The notes beneath the pieces are model-generated. The model was not told the DNA's origin. It worked only from the letters and a program-made list of their open reading frames with translations, and did no database searches. From Gallionella sp. (GTDB lineage Bacteria > Pseudomonadota > Gammaproteobacteria > Burkholderiales > Gallionellaceae): a stretch of DNA of 64,000 nucleotides. A program made the position numbers and the translations under genes. Positions 24,456-33,555 of this stretch are shown here, piece by piece. Positions within the stretch are counted from its first letter, which is position 1. Each line of letters opens with the position of its first letter. The stretch covers positions 62,001 through 126,000 of the forward strand of contig JAQTTV010000007.1 of NCBI GenBank assembly GCA_028710565.1, in the 5' to 3' direction.

Positions 24456-25191
24456 TCAGTTTGTATCTCCCTTTCTTGGGCTCAACGTCCGTGGGAAATA
24501 CACGATTTGTTGCGGATGGGTCAGCCGATAAAGCTGGGCGGGGCGGTTCGCGCCTGTGCGGGTTTTTGCGATGGGCTGGACTAAATCAGCGGCAAGGACA
24601 CGGGTACGGAACGCACTTTTTTCTAGCAAGCTGCTGCAAAACTATTGCGCTCGCCGATACTGTGTCAAAAAGTGGCTCAAAATGCTCATTTACTTGATGT
24701 AAATTCCGCTTTTTCGCCCCTTTTTTCCTTGTCTCGGCTTCGCTCATAACGTTTTTCAGTAGCCTGCTAGTGGGCGTTCCAACACCACTTCATACATGCC
24801 CTGTAATTCACTCAGGGTAAATTCTTCGGGTAGTAAAATGCAGGCAGCGAGGTGTTTCGACTTTGTTGCGCAATCGTTGCAAGGCGGTTGCCAACAACTG
24901 AGTGTGATCGAATGCCAATGTCACGCTGACTTGCTGTGCTGCTATCGGAAACCACGCAGCCCCCGCGCTGTGCTGCAATTTTGCGGGTGCGGGAATCAAA
25001 AGGTCTTGGTCTTTTTCGACATTCACAAATCCCCCTGGCAATGCCCATTCGTTCGGAAAAGGCTCATACGCATCGTCTGGACGTTTCACCAGCAGCACCT
25101 GCAAACGGGCATCTAATACCGTAGAAATCACCACATCTACCGTCGTCAGCGGGCGGATGATGGTGTCGGTGAGTGGGCTTTTTGGCTTCAT
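24456..25191 (-). pseudogene. Nudix hydrolase/winged-helix regulator (NrtR-like) gene, broken by deletion, frameshifts and a MITE
   Basis: The start (25191) encodes TVDVVISTVLDARLQVLLVKRPDD and NEWALPGGFVNVEKDQDLL, a Nudix-domain opening. The Nudix box that should follow is missing and the sequence jumps to KLQHSAGAAWFPIAAQQVSVTLAFDH, which suggests a deletion of about 40 codons. Later parts are in changed frames (SLPAF, then LLPEEFTLSELQGMYEVVLERPL). After the 148-bp element (24623-24770) the frame resumes as EKSAFRTRVLAADLV and NRPAQLYRLTHPQQ, the winged-helix C-terminus. NrtR-type proteins regulate NAD metabolism genes, and an NAD-kinase-like gene lies just beyond. Confidence 0.82.
24623..24770. 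mobile_element. 148-bp MITE-like inverted-repeat element, copy 2 (inside the Nudix gene)
   Basis: It differs from copy 1 (6091-6238) at four positions by eye and has the same 148-bp length and terminal repeats. Deleting the element and one CTAG joins the flanks as CGC CCA CTA GAA AAA AGT, which restores the Nudix-family reading RPLEKS without gap. CTAG is therefore the likely four-base target duplication. Confidence 0.85.
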
Positions 25192-25223
25192 GCTGATTCC
25201 CTAAGTTATTTTCGGGCTATGTG

Positions 25224-25253
25224 TTGACAGTGTAATTTGGTTGGTGGTACTGT
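25224..25253 (+). promoter_or_regulatory. Possible promoter of the SPFH-NAD kinase-like operon
   Basis: TTGACA at 25224-25229 is a perfect -35. The best -10 after 18 bases is only TACTGT. A palindrome ACTAAATTAGT follows at 25257-25267 and could be an operator. Confidence 0.4.
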
Positions 25254-25305
25254 GCAACTAAATTAGTGGTTCAGAGCAACTAAGTGATCATCTACGGAGG
25301 CTATC

Positions 25306-26334
25306 ATGTTAGGCATACGCTTTATCAAATCGCAACCCACGACTTATTTGATCGAATACAAATCGGGAAAAGTGGCGCGCCAAGGCTTGGGATTATCTTT
25401 TTTCTACTTTGCGCCTACCACCACATTGGCGGCAATTCCAGCTGGGGGTCGCAACGAATCCTTTATTTTTCAACAGGTAACAACGGATTTTCAAACCATC
25501 ACCGTACAAGGTCAGGTGGCATATCGCATCAGCGAGCCGACCAAAGTGGCGGCGATGCTGAACTTCGCGCTCAAGGCAGATGGCAAAGGGTACGAGTCCG
25601 ACGAACCCGAAAAATTGCGCCAACGGGTGTTGAGCGCGGTGGAGGTGTTGTCGCAAAAATTTATCAAAGCCATCGCCTTAAAAGAAGCGTTGTTGGCATC
25701 GGACAAATTGGCGGAGTATGTCACCCGCGCCTTGCACGACTATCCTGAAATCACCGAGTTGGGCATTGAGATTCAAGGCGTGTTGGTGTTGGCAATTAAA
25801 CCCACGCCTGAAACTGCTCGCGCCTTGGAAGCCGAAGCGCGGGAAATGATTTTACGCCAATCGGATGAAGCGATTTTCGTGCGTCGCAATGCCGCGATTG
25901 AAAATGAACGTAGGATACGCCAAAGCGAATTGGATACCGAAATTGCCGTGGAGCAGAAAAAACGCATGATCCGCGAAACCCAGATGGAAGCGGAAGCCAG
26001 CATTCAGCGCAAAAAACAAGCCTTGCGAGATATGCAAATGGAGGCGGATGTTATCCTGGAAGAAAAACGCAAAGCTTTGGTTGCCAAACAAGCCGAGAAC
26101 ACTAAAACCATCGCCGAGGCGGAAGCGCACCGCGTGGCGGCCGTGATGCAAGCCTTGGAAAATGTCGATCCACGCATTGTGCAAGCCTTGTCAGCGGCGG
26201 GGATGCAGCCCAATCAATTGATTGCACAGGCGTTTGTGGGGATCGCCGAGCGGGCGGATAAAATCGGGCAATTCAATATGTCGCCCGATTTGTTGCAAAC
26301 TTTGTTAAACGGAGAACAGGGCAATGGACGCTGA
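25306..26334 (+). CDS. SPFH/band 7 domain protein
   Basis: A 342-residue protein. An SPFH (stomatin/prohibitin/flotillin) domain occupies residues 20-175: FQQVTTDFQTITVQGQVAYRISEPTKVAAMLNF, SQKFIKAIALKEALLASDKLAEYVTRAL, ELGIEIQGVLVLAIKPTPETARALEAEAREMI. A charged coiled coil follows (residues 180-290, EIAVEQKKRMIRETQMEAEASIQRKKQALRDMQ). There is no obvious transmembrane helix at the N-terminus, so membrane attachment may be indirect. Its last codons overlap the NAD-kinase-like gene by 11 bases. SPFH proteins build membrane-bound scaffolds; the job of this pair is unknown. Confidence 0.88.
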   Translation: MLGIRFIKSQPTTYLIEYKSGKVARQGLGLSFFYFAPTTTLAAIPAGGRNESFIFQQVTTDFQTITVQGQVAYRISEPTKVAAMLNFALKADGKGYESDEPEKLRQRVLSAVEVLSQKFIKAIALKEALLASDKLAEYVTRALHDYPEITELGIEIQGVLVLAIKPTPETARALEAEAREMILRQSDEAIFVRRNAAIENERRIRQSELDTEIAVEQKKRMIRETQMEAEASIQRKKQALRDMQMEADVILEEKRKALVAKQAENTKTIAEAEAHRVAAVMQALENVDPRIVQALSAAGMQPNQLIAQAFVGIAERADKIGQFNMSPDLLQTLLNGEQGNGR

Positions 26335-27256
26335 TCGCAAAATCATCTTGGTGACGCGCAAAACGCGGCTGGAAGAATTGCTGATTCGCTTCCACACCTT
26401 GGCGCAGGCAAAGTTTTACATCGAACACCTCGGCGCGGATTTTAGCGATTATGTGCAAGAGCATGAGCAATACGGTGCGGCGATGCGTATCACCCTCGAT
26501 GCGTTGGAAAGTTGGGGGCGTTATCAGTGCATAGACCGCAGTTTTTTGCCCAACTTTTTGTTCGCACCCGATGATGTGGTGGTGGCATTGGGTCAAGATG
26601 GCTTGGTGGCGAACACCATCAAATACCTAGAGGGGCAACCGCTGATCGGCGTAAATCCTGACCCTGCCCGCTATGACGGCGTGTTGCTGCCCTTCGCCCC
26701 GCCCGATTTAATATCGGTCATTTCTGACACAGCCCACGGACGGCGCGGACACAAGGCGGTGTCGATGGCGAAAGCCACGCTCAGTGACCAGCAAGTGTTG
26801 TACGCGGTGAATGATTTGTTTATCGGTCCGAAATCGCACACCTCAGCGCGCTACACCCTCCAGTTCGGCGAGCAGCAGGAGGTGCAATCTTCCAGCGGGG
26901 TGATTGTCTCGACGGGATTGGGTTCAACGGGTTGGTTGAAAAGCGTGGTGACAGGCTCAGTGGGCGTGGTGGCAAAGGTTTTGATGAAGAAATCGGTCAA
27001 TTACGTCCATGAGCCTAGCCCATGGGACAGCGATTTTTTGCAGTTTGCCGTGCGCGAACCCTTTCCCAGCAAGGCTTCCACGACCGATTTGGTGTATGGC
27101 ATCATCAACTCACACAAGCTACTGACCCTGTCCTCGCTGATGCCCGAAAACGGTGTGATCTTCAGCGATGGCATCGAAGCCGACTATCTTGATTTTAATT
27201 CTGGTGCTCAAGCAGTCATCACGCTGGCGGAGAAACAGGGGAGGTTGGTGGTGTGA
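26324..27256 (+). CDS. NAD-kinase-like protein
   Basis: A 310-residue protein related to the NAD kinase/diacylglycerol kinase superfamily. The nucleotide loop reads VVALGQDGLVANTIKYLEGQPLIGVNPDP, with GQDG in place of the usual GGDG. The second conserved loop reads VIVSTGLGSTGWLKSV, corresponding to TPTGSTAY in true NAD kinases. The N-terminus (residues 1-85) is unlike normal NAD kinase. Activity and substrate are uncertain. Coupling to an SPFH protein and nearness to a ruined NrtR-like Nudix gene suggest a nucleotide-related module. Confidence 0.8.
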   Translation: MDADRKIILVTRKTRLEELLIRFHTLAQAKFYIEHLGADFSDYVQEHEQYGAAMRITLDALESWGRYQCIDRSFLPNFLFAPDDVVVALGQDGLVANTIKYLEGQPLIGVNPDPARYDGVLLPFAPPDLISVISDTAHGRRGHKAVSMAKATLSDQQVLYAVNDLFIGPKSHTSARYTLQFGEQQEVQSSSGVIVSTGLGSTGWLKSVVTGSVGVVAKVLMKKSVNYVHEPSPWDSDFLQFAVREPFPSKASTTDLVYGIINSHKLLTLSSLMPENGVIFSDGIEADYLDFNSGAQAVITLAEKQGRLVV

Positions 27257-27578
27257 TGCCCTACCGTCATCGTGGTGGGTGCAGCAGCGATGAAACACGG
27301 CTCAACGATGATTGCTATTTGCAATTAAGTTTATATGGAAGATCGTTCAGTGCGGGGCATTGAGGTCGTGAAAAGGAGTTGCATACAAATAGTCGGGGAT
27401 TGGGTTGTTAGTCGTTAGCTTTTGGTTGGTGTGCTATTGTATGTATTTGAATATATTTAAATATAAATTACACGCCCCCGCGTTTATCTATCCTAATAAA
27501 CTAACGACTAACGACTAACGACTAACGACTAACGACTAACGACTAACGACTAACGACTAACGACTAAAAGCTTGCTGA
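27257..27578. other. Intergenic region with heptamer repeat hairpin
   Basis: There is no gene. GTTAGTCGTTAGCTTTT (27409-27425) is complementary to the TAACGAC tandem array at 27501-27567, giving a large stem-loop. The AT-rich segment 27438-27470 (ATTTGAATATATTTAAATAT) lies in the loop. Confidence 0.6.
27501..27567. repeat. Heptamer tandem repeat (CTAACGA)n, about 9.5 units
   Basis: A near-perfect tandem array of a seven-base unit, TAACGAC in another phase. Related single or double units occur at 38363-38424 and 39490-39598. The array ends a few bases before the 3' end of the minus-strand DUF2145 gene. Confidence 0.9.
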
Positions 27579-28376
27579 CTAATGCAGGCTTTCTGGTCGC
27601 ACATACAACACTTCTGACCCTTCATCATATTGTTGCAAATAGCGTGCAATGGTTTCAAAGGTGGCCGTTTCGGGTTGCTGCTTAGGGTGGTCAGAGAGCG
27701 TTATTTCCGCGCTGAACATTGAGCCCAGTATGAGCTTAAGCGGATTAACGTTGACAGGCTGTGCAATGAAGTATGCTCTTTCACTGGCTTTGATAAGCTG
27801 AATGTCGCTGGTTTGGTAAATTGCGGCATTGAGTACGTCCAACGTATGTTCGGTGCAATTTTGTCGCCCTAAGGTAAAGGGATTGGCAATCGCTGAATAG
27901 TGTGGGTCGTGCAAGTTACGGTAGGTGTCCGAGGAGATCACATCCAGCAAGCGTTTTTGCAATTCAGGAGAGGGAATAATCACGCCCGCCTCTAATGTCA
28001 TCACCCCCGAAAAAAAATCTACGGGAAAATCTTGCACTAAGGCACTGGTGTCGGGATGCGCGTCATTTTGGTACAGATTGTAAACCGCATATCCAGGCAC
28101 GGTGCGCCCATCTTGCGTGGTGATCTTTGAATAGACGGCAAAGGATACGTGGGTGAAGTACATGCCTTCTGGCAGGTCTTCGGGTAGTCGCCCGACGCGC
28201 GCAATAAGTGCCACGCGCGCGCCTTTTTCAGCCAGCTTTCGTTCAACTTGCTTGGAAAACTGAATAATCTCGTCCACAGGAAAATGCACCTCCCCGCCCG
28301 CTAAACTTCCGCCTGCTTGTACTGGCAAGCCTATGAGTAAGGATAATATCAGCAGGGTGTGTAAGAAGGTTTTCAT
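27579..28376 (-). CDS. DUF2145 family secreted protein
   Basis: A 265-residue protein with a signal peptide (LHTLLILSLLIGLPVQA). The mature part matches the DUF2145 family: SKQVERKLAEKGARVALIARVGRLPEDLPEGMYFTHVSFAVYSKI, GYAVYNLYQNDAHPDTSALVQDFPVDFF, SPELQKRLLDVISSDTYRNLHDPHYSAIANPF and QNCTEHTLDVLNAAIY. The conserved TH and NCTEH residues resemble NlpC/P60-like or lipase-like active sites, but no activity has been assigned. Its ATG overlaps the stop of the preceding small secreted gene. Confidence 0.85.
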   Translation of the reverse strand: MKTFLHTLLILSLLIGLPVQAGGSLAGGEVHFPVDEIIQFSKQVERKLAEKGARVALIARVGRLPEDLPEGMYFTHVSFAVYSKITTQDGRTVPGYAVYNLYQNDAHPDTSALVQDFPVDFFSGVMTLEAGVIIPSPELQKRLLDVISSDTYRNLHDPHYSAIANPFTLGRQNCTEHTLDVLNAAIYQTSDIQLIKASERAYFIAQPVNVNPLKLILGSMFSAEITLSDHPKQQPETATFETIARYLQQYDEGSEVLYVRPESLH

Positions 28377-28765
28377 GGTTTACGCTCAGTGCTGGTTTTG
28401 CGTTCGGTATTGTTGTTTTGTAACGCAACGTTGGGCGGTGCAATCGTTAAAACTTCCTGCGTGATGGGCAATGGCGCGCCGATAGGTTGTGCGTCACTGA
28501 TCGTTGAGGCATTCGCCGAAGCATTCGATGAGGTGCCTGCGACAGAAGCACCTACCAATCCCACGGATGTACCTATTGCTAACGGTGCTGCGGATACCGC
28601 CAAGGTAACTTGCCCAGAAGCTGCCAGTGCGGATGCCACGCTGCCACTGAGACGTAAACTGCCTCTCAAGGAAGATGCACCTGGCGAGTGCTGTGTGCTC
28701 GTGCTATCTGCCCAGGCCAGTTGGCTTATCCCCAACCCTAATACCACCCACATCATTTTTCTCAT
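28373..28765 (-). CDS. Small secreted Ser/Ala/Thr-rich protein, partner of DUF2145
   Basis: A 130-residue protein with a signal peptide (MWVVLGLGISQLAWA). The mature part is rich in Ser, Ala, Val and Gly (LRLSGSVASALAASGQVTLAVSAAPLAIGTSVGLVGASVAGTSS), perhaps a beta-structured surface or adhesin-like segment. It overlaps DUF2145 by four bases, so the two are one operon. A small companion of this sort often precedes DUF2145 genes in other proteobacteria, as far as I recall. Confidence 0.65.
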   Translation of the reverse strand: MRKMMWVVLGLGISQLAWADSTSTQHSPGASSLRGSLRLSGSVASALAASGQVTLAVSAAPLAIGTSVGLVGASVAGTSSNASANASTISDAQPIGAPLPITQEVLTIAPPNVALQNNNTERKTSTERKP

Positions 28766-28961
28766 GGCTGCTCCATTGTTATTGAAATCAAGTCGCTCGA
28801 CCAGATGAGATAGGTCGAATCCGAAAGGCAGGTCTCAAAGATAGCAGATTTTGCATCAAAAAATGTGGAGGCATGTGCATCTTTTGATAAAACGGACGAA
28901 TAGTCGTGTACAAGCCAGTTTCAGTTAGAATGATTACTTTAAAATCCTCGGAAAGTTCAAC

Positions 28962-29381
28962 ATGAAAGCACGCGTCAAATGGGTAGAACAAGTTGCATTT
29001 TTAGGCGAAACAGAGAGTAATCACGCAGTATTAATGGATGGTGCGCCTGCCGCAGGGGGGCGTAATTTAGGGCCGCGGCCTATGGAAATGTTGTTGTTGG
29101 GTGCGGGTGGTTGCACCAGTTTTGATGTAATTGCAATTTTGAAAAAAAGCCGCCAAGCCGTGACTTCGTGTCATGTTGAAATTGAAGCGGATCGCGCTGA
29201 GACTGATCCTAAGGTTTTTACCAAAATCCACATGCACTTTGTAGTTGAAGGTAAAAATATCAAACCCGAAGTTGTGGAAAAAGCAATCAAGCTTTCAGCG
29301 GAAAAGTACTGTTCCGCCTCTATCATGTTGGGTGCGACCGCTGCTATGACCCATGACTTTGAAGTTATTCAAGTCGAGTAA
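28962..29381 (+). CDS. OsmC family peroxiredoxin-like protein
   Basis: A 139-residue OsmC/Ohr-superfamily protein. The two redox cysteines are in GAGGCTSFDVIAIL (near residue 51) and EKYCSASIMLG (near 116). RPMEMLLLG, SCHVEIEADRAETDPKVFTKIHMHFVVEG and the C-terminal AAMTHDFEVIQ also fit. Members reduce organic hydroperoxides. This subgroup is close to the YhfA type, whose partner is unknown. The gene is monocistronic. Confidence 0.92.
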   Translation: MKARVKWVEQVAFLGETESNHAVLMDGAPAAGGRNLGPRPMEMLLLGAGGCTSFDVIAILKKSRQAVTSCHVEIEADRAETDPKVFTKIHMHFVVEGKNIKPEVVEKAIKLSAEKYCSASIMLGATAAMTHDFEVIQVE

Positions 29382-29682
29382 TAGGTTAACTTCTTGCTTG
29401 CTGTACCAAGTGCCGTTGTCGCTGACTACTTTAATCACTACATTAAGGCGGCTACTTGCATATCGGTATATAGCATATTCTATATAAGTATTTCCTTGCT
29501 GCCCATAATGGTCACTTTTTGGGCTAGTTGCAAATTATCAGTACAAAAATTGGCACATACTTGAGTGCTATACGACACTCTCTATCATGTAAACAATGCA
29601 TTAAATATAGTGGCATGCTCTATGCTACCTCTGCGAGAAGGAACAACAATCGTTGTCGTCAGCAGGATGAGGGGAGTGTCGG
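29382..29682. other. Intergenic region upstream of the third pilin
   Basis: It holds the sigma-54 promoter at 29611-29626. The rest is AT-rich with no gene or RNA recognised. Confidence 0.5.
29611..29626 (+). promoter_or_regulatory. Sigma-54 (-24/-12) promoter of the third pilin gene
   Basis: TGGCATGCTCTATGCT keeps the GG-N10-GC spacing. It ends 56 bases upstream of the pilin ATG. The long leader includes a good ribosome site (TGAGGGGAG). Confidence 0.72.
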
Positions 29683-30189
29683 ATGAAAGCTATACAACAA
29701 GGATTTACCTTAATAGAGTTGATGATTGTGGTGGCAATCATTGGCATACTAGCGGCCGTGGCGATTCCTGCCTACAGCGATTACACGGCTCGGTCGCAGG
29801 TGTCTGAGGCGTTTATATTATTGGGGGGGATGAAGACCACCCTAGTGGAAAATTACACTGTGAACGGTAGTTGGGATGTCAATGTAATCAGCGCGGTGTT
29901 GTTGACAGGGCGATATGTGTCCGCGATCACTGATCCTAATCCGACCGTCTATCCCAATTATGCGGTGCCAGGCACAACCAGTATTCAGGCAGAATTCAAA
30001 TTAACGGGAGTTAATCCCGATATTGCGGGTAAAAAATTGCATATGTACTACAACGTGGTGAGTGGCGCATGGAGTTGTGCAAATGGGGATACCGTTAATA
30101 ATTTAGGGGTCAATGTCACTGCGGCGACGGTTGCCGCAGTCGGAAACTCTCCTTTACCTATTAGGTTGATGCCTAAGTCGTGCCTCTAA
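29683..30189 (+). CDS. Type IV pilin (PilA-like)
   Basis: A 168-residue prepilin. The leader MKAIQQG precedes [20 protein letters not shown], with glutamate 5 present. The mature part includes [29 protein letters not shown] and a C-terminal SCANGD...MPKSC pair for the D-region disulfide. It parallels the pilin at 5418-5960 ([24 protein letters not shown]). It is a single gene under a sigma-54-type promoter with its own terminator. Which of the pilins builds the main pilus cannot be told. Confidence 0.94.
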   Translation: MKAIQQGFTLIELMIVVAIIGILAAVAIPAYSDYTARSQVSEAFILLGGMKTTLVENYTVNGSWDVNVISAVLLTGRYVSAITDPNPTVYPNYAVPGTTSIQAEFKLTGVNPDIAGKKLHMYYNVVSGAWSCANGDTVNNLGVNVTAATVAAVGNSPLPIRLMPKSCL

Positions 30190-30199
30190 CAGGCTGCTG

Positions 30200-30227
30200 A
30201 AAAAAGCCCCTGCGAAGGGGCTTTTTT
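30200..30227. terminator. Bidirectional rho-independent terminator
   Basis: AAAAAAGCCCC TGCGA GGGGCTTTTTT forms a strong GC stem flanked by A and T runs between the convergent pilin and grxD genes. The ten bases before it (AGGCTGCTGA) match the end of the 148-bp element. Confidence 0.92.
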
Positions 30228-30230
30228 GTT

Positions 30231-30554
30231 TTAAGCTTGGGGCGGCAGTTTGTCCAACGCCTGCTTCAGTTCTCCGCTTTGATACATCTCGGTCATAATG
30301 TCCGAGCCACCAATAAACTCCCCTTGGATATATAACTGGGGAATGGTTGGCCAATTAGCATACTGTTTGATTCCTTCACGAATTTCAGGGTCTTGCAAAA
30401 CATCTACCGATAAAAAATTCTTCACCCCTAAAGCATTCAAAATCCGCACGGCATTCGCCGAAAACCCGCATTGTGGAAAGCGCGCATCGCCTTTCATATA
30501 CAGTACCACAGGATTGCCTTTTACTTGTTCATCAATACGTTGTTGAGTGTTCAT
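30231..30554 (-). CDS. grxD: Monothiol glutaredoxin (Grx4 type)
   Basis: A 107-residue Grx4-type protein that carries iron-sulfur clusters for transfer and regulation. The monothiol motif CGFS is in FPQCGFSANAVRIL (near residue 28). The conserved WPTIPQLYIQGEFIGGSDIMTEMYQSGEL segment follows. Length is normal. It is convergent with the pilin gene. Confidence 0.95.
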   Translation of the reverse strand: MNTQQRIDEQVKGNPVVLYMKGDARFPQCGFSANAVRILNALGVKNFLSVDVLQDPEIREGIKQYANWPTIPQLYIQGEFIGGSDIMTEMYQSGELKQALDKLPPQA

Positions 30555-30802
30555 TGTTTTTTACCTGAATTAAATTGTCGGGAATTATAAAGGCGGGTCG
30601 TATTAGATGCAAGACTGCATCCATCTATTCGGGCAACAACTCTGTCCATGTGCTAATACGGCTTAAATCGGCAAGTGAATTAAACGGGCATTTCGCTATG
30701 ATTCTTCAAGTTCAACAGGTCGTGAGGGATAGACAGCTATAAACATATAAATGTAATATGTCTTATGTAGGCTGCTACAACCATTCCAGAAGGAGATCCA
30801 AA

Positions 30803-33538
30803 ATGACTACCTCTCGTCGTGACTTTTTAAAACAAAGTGCTGTTGTTTCAACTGCCGCCGTGGTGGTGGGCGTTTCAGTAAATGAAGATGCCGAAGCCAT
30901 CACGCAAAACGTAGAGGCGGGTTGGCGTTGGGATCGCGGTGTGTGCCGCTTTTGTGGCGTGGGCTGCGGCATTCAGATTGCCACCAAAAAGGGCAAAATC
31001 GTGGCGACCAAGGCCGATGTCGATGCGCCCGTCAATCGGGGGCTGAACTGCATCAAAGGCTATTTCAACGGCAAAATTCCTTATGGTCAAGATCGACTGA
31101 CGCAACCGCTGTTGCGTATAAAAAACGGCCAGTTTGATAAGCAGGGCGATTTCGTCGCCGTGTCTTGGGAGCGCGCCTTTGATGAGATGGAGAAGCAATT
31201 CAAACGTCATTATCAATCGCTTGGCCCGACGGGCGTGGGTTTCTTTGCGTCGGGGCAGCATACCGTGCAAGAAGGGTATGCGGCAGTCAAATTATTCAAA
31301 GCTGGATTCCGCAGTAACAACCTGGATCCCAATGCGCGTCACTGTATGGCATCGGCTGTGGCAGGGTTTATGCAAACCTTTGGTATTGATGAACCAGCAG
31401 GCAATTACGATGACATCGAGCATACCGACACCATGGTGTTGTGGGGCGCGAATATGGCGGAAATGCACCCTGTATTGTGGACACGCATCACTGATCGCCG
31501 CATGAGTCAGCCGAATGTGAAAGTGGTCAACCTCACCACCGTCAGCAATATGTCGTCCAACATCGCGGACATGGAAATTATTTTCAAACCGCAAACTGAT
31601 TTGGCGATTATGAATTACTTGGCGCGGGAAATTGTCACCCGCGATGCGGTCAACTGGGACTTTGTGAACAAACATTGCGCGTTTGCGGCAGGCGTGACCG
31701 ACATCGGCTACGGGATGCGTGGTTCAGACAAGTTTGATTATGCAGCGGAAAAAGACACTAATGCAAAAGAGTTATCCATGCAATTGGGCAGCGCGGAAGC
31801 CATCGCTCAAGGCAAATTGGCGGGGGCAACCGTCGCGCAGAAGAACCGCGATACCGCTGGCAAGCATTGGCTGATTACCTTTGAAGACTTCAAAAAAGGG
31901 GTAGAGCCTTACACGCTGGATTTCGTCGCTGAATTGGCAAAAGGCGATGCAGACGAATCTCTGGACGCATTCAAAGCCAAGCTCAAAGCCTTGGCGGATC
32001 TGTATATTGAAAAATCCCGCAAAGTCGTGAGTTTCTGGACCATGGGTTTCAACCAACATCAACGCGGCACATGGGTCAATGAACAGGCTTACATGGTGCA
32101 TTTGCTGTTGGGTAAACAAGCGATGCCAGGCAATGGCGCATTCTCGCTGACAGGTCAACCTTCTGCTTGTGGTACGGCGCGCGAAGTCGGCACATTCTCG
32201 CATCGTTTGCCTGCGGACATGGTGGTCGATAATGCGGATCATCGCGCGCTCGCAGAGAAAATTTGGAAGCTGCCTGCCAACACGCTCAATCCCAAAATCG
32301 GCAGTCATTTCACCAAAATCTTGCGCGATTTAGAAGACGGACAAGTTAAATGGGCGTGGGTGCAAGTGTGCAACCCGTTCCAAGATACCGCCAATGCTAA
32401 TCACTGGATTAAGGCGGCGCGTGAGTTGGACAATTTCATCATCGTGTCGGATGTCTATCCTGACATTTCCACCAAAGTGGCGGATTTGATTTTGCCTTCC
32501 GCTATTATTTTTGAAAAATGGGGAGCTTACGGCAATGCCGAACGCCGCACGCAATTGTGGCGTGAACAAGTGCCGCCCCCAGGACAAGCGCGTAGCGACA
32601 TCTGGCAAATTATGGAGTTTTCCAAACGCTTTAAACTCAAAGAGGTGTGGGGCGAGCAAAAGATTCCGAATCTCAAGGAAACTGGTTATCCAGATGGCAA
32701 GTTACCAGATGTATTAACAGGCTCCAGCTACTCACCCGATGCGACTTTGTATGAGGTGTTGTTTGCGACTGCGGACAATCGCAAATTTAAATGGCCCGAT
32801 GCGATTGCTAAAACCCATCAAAATCATACCGCTACGTTGCTGGGCGATCACTGGTTCCCCGAAAAAGCCTTGTTCGAGGAATATGCGCAGTTTGGTCGTG
32901 GCCATGCTCATGATTTAGCTGACTTCGATATGTACTTCCGTGATGATGTGCGCGGATTGAAATGGCCTGTGGTCAACGGCAAAGAAACGCATTGGCGTTT
33001 CAATGAGGCGTATGACCCTTACGTCAAAGCTGGCAGCGGCTTTAGCTTCTATGGTAAAGCCTTTAAATCCTTGCCCAGCGGTAATTTGGAGGGTGTGACG
33101 AATCCTGAAAAAACCAATATCGCGGATAAAGCTAAAATCTTTTTCCGTCCCTACGCTGCGCCTGTTGAGCAACCCGATGAGCATTACGATATGTGGCTGT
33201 CCACAGGTCGGGTGTTGGAACATTGGCATTCGGGCACGATGACCCGTCGGGTGCGCGAGCTGCATTGGGCGGTACCTGCCGCGCTGATTTACATGCACCC
33301 AGATGATGCTAAATCTCGTAATCTGAAACGCGAAGATGTGGCGTGGATCGAGTCGCGACGCGGTAAAGTCAAAGCCATCGTGGAAACGACAGGGCGTAAT
33401 CGTCCACCCAAAGGCACAATCTTTGTGCCGTGGTTCGATGAGGGTGTGTTCATCAACAAGGTGACACTAGATGCAACTTGCCCGATTTCCAAGCAAACCG
33501 ACTTCAAAAAATGTGCGGTCAAGATTTACAAAGCCTGA
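30803..33538 (+). CDS. napA: Periplasmic nitrate reductase catalytic subunit NapA (long form)
   Basis: A 911-residue molybdenum enzyme reducing nitrate to nitrite in the periplasm. The twin-arginine signal is [10 protein letters not shown]. The 4Fe-4S cysteines are in CRFCGVGC and GLNCIKGYF. The molybdenum-binding cysteine is in ARHCMAS. The C-terminus ([21 protein letters not shown] in part) and several internal insertions match the long NapA of Campylobacter-type bacteria (about 925 residues) rather than the 830-residue enterobacterial form. The ATG at 30803 follows AGAAGGAG. An upstream in-frame ATG at 30758 would only delay the signal. napB follows. Confidence 0.96.
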   Translation: MTTSRRDFLKQSAVVSTAAVVVGVSVNEDAEAITQNVEAGWRWDRGVCRFCGVGCGIQIATKKGKIVATKADVDAPVNRGLNCIKGYFNGKIPYGQDRLTQPLLRIKNGQFDKQGDFVAVSWERAFDEMEKQFKRHYQSLGPTGVGFFASGQHTVQEGYAAVKLFKAGFRSNNLDPNARHCMASAVAGFMQTFGIDEPAGNYDDIEHTDTMVLWGANMAEMHPVLWTRITDRRMSQPNVKVVNLTTVSNMSSNIADMEIIFKPQTDLAIMNYLAREIVTRDAVNWDFVNKHCAFAAGVTDIGYGMRGSDKFDYAAEKDTNAKELSMQLGSAEAIAQGKLAGATVAQKNRDTAGKHWLITFEDFKKGVEPYTLDFVAELAKGDADESLDAFKAKLKALADLYIEKSRKVVSFWTMGFNQHQRGTWVNEQAYMVHLLLGKQAMPGNGAFSLTGQPSACGTAREVGTFSHRLPADMVVDNADHRALAEKIWKLPANTLNPKIGSHFTKILRDLEDGQVKWAWVQVCNPFQDTANANHWIKAARELDNFIIVSDVYPDISTKVADLILPSAIIFEKWGAYGNAERRTQLWREQVPPPGQARSDIWQIMEFSKRFKLKEVWGEQKIPNLKETGYPDGKLPDVLTGSSYSPDATLYEVLFATADNRKFKWPDAIAKTHQNHTATLLGDHWFPEKALFEEYAQFGRGHAHDLADFDMYFRDDVRGLKWPVVNGKETHWRFNEAYDPYVKAGSGFSFYGKAFKSLPSGNLEGVTNPEKTNIADKAKIFFRPYAAPVEQPDEHYDMWLSTGRVLEHWHSGTMTRRVRELHWAVPAALIYMHPDDAKSRNLKREDVAWIESRRGKVKAIVETTGRNRPPKGTIFVPWFDEGVFINKVTLDATCPISKQTDFKKCAVKIYKA

Positions 33539-33555
33539 TCGACAAGGAGAATAAA

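Noticed and set aside
25257..25267. NrtR operator
   Set aside because: ACTAAATTAGT is a palindrome, but I cannot match it to a known NrtR site and the nearby regulator gene is dead.
30555..30802. FNR or NarL sites before napA
   Set aside because: Only weak partial matches such as TGATTCTTCAAG were seen; none has both half-sites in the right spacing.
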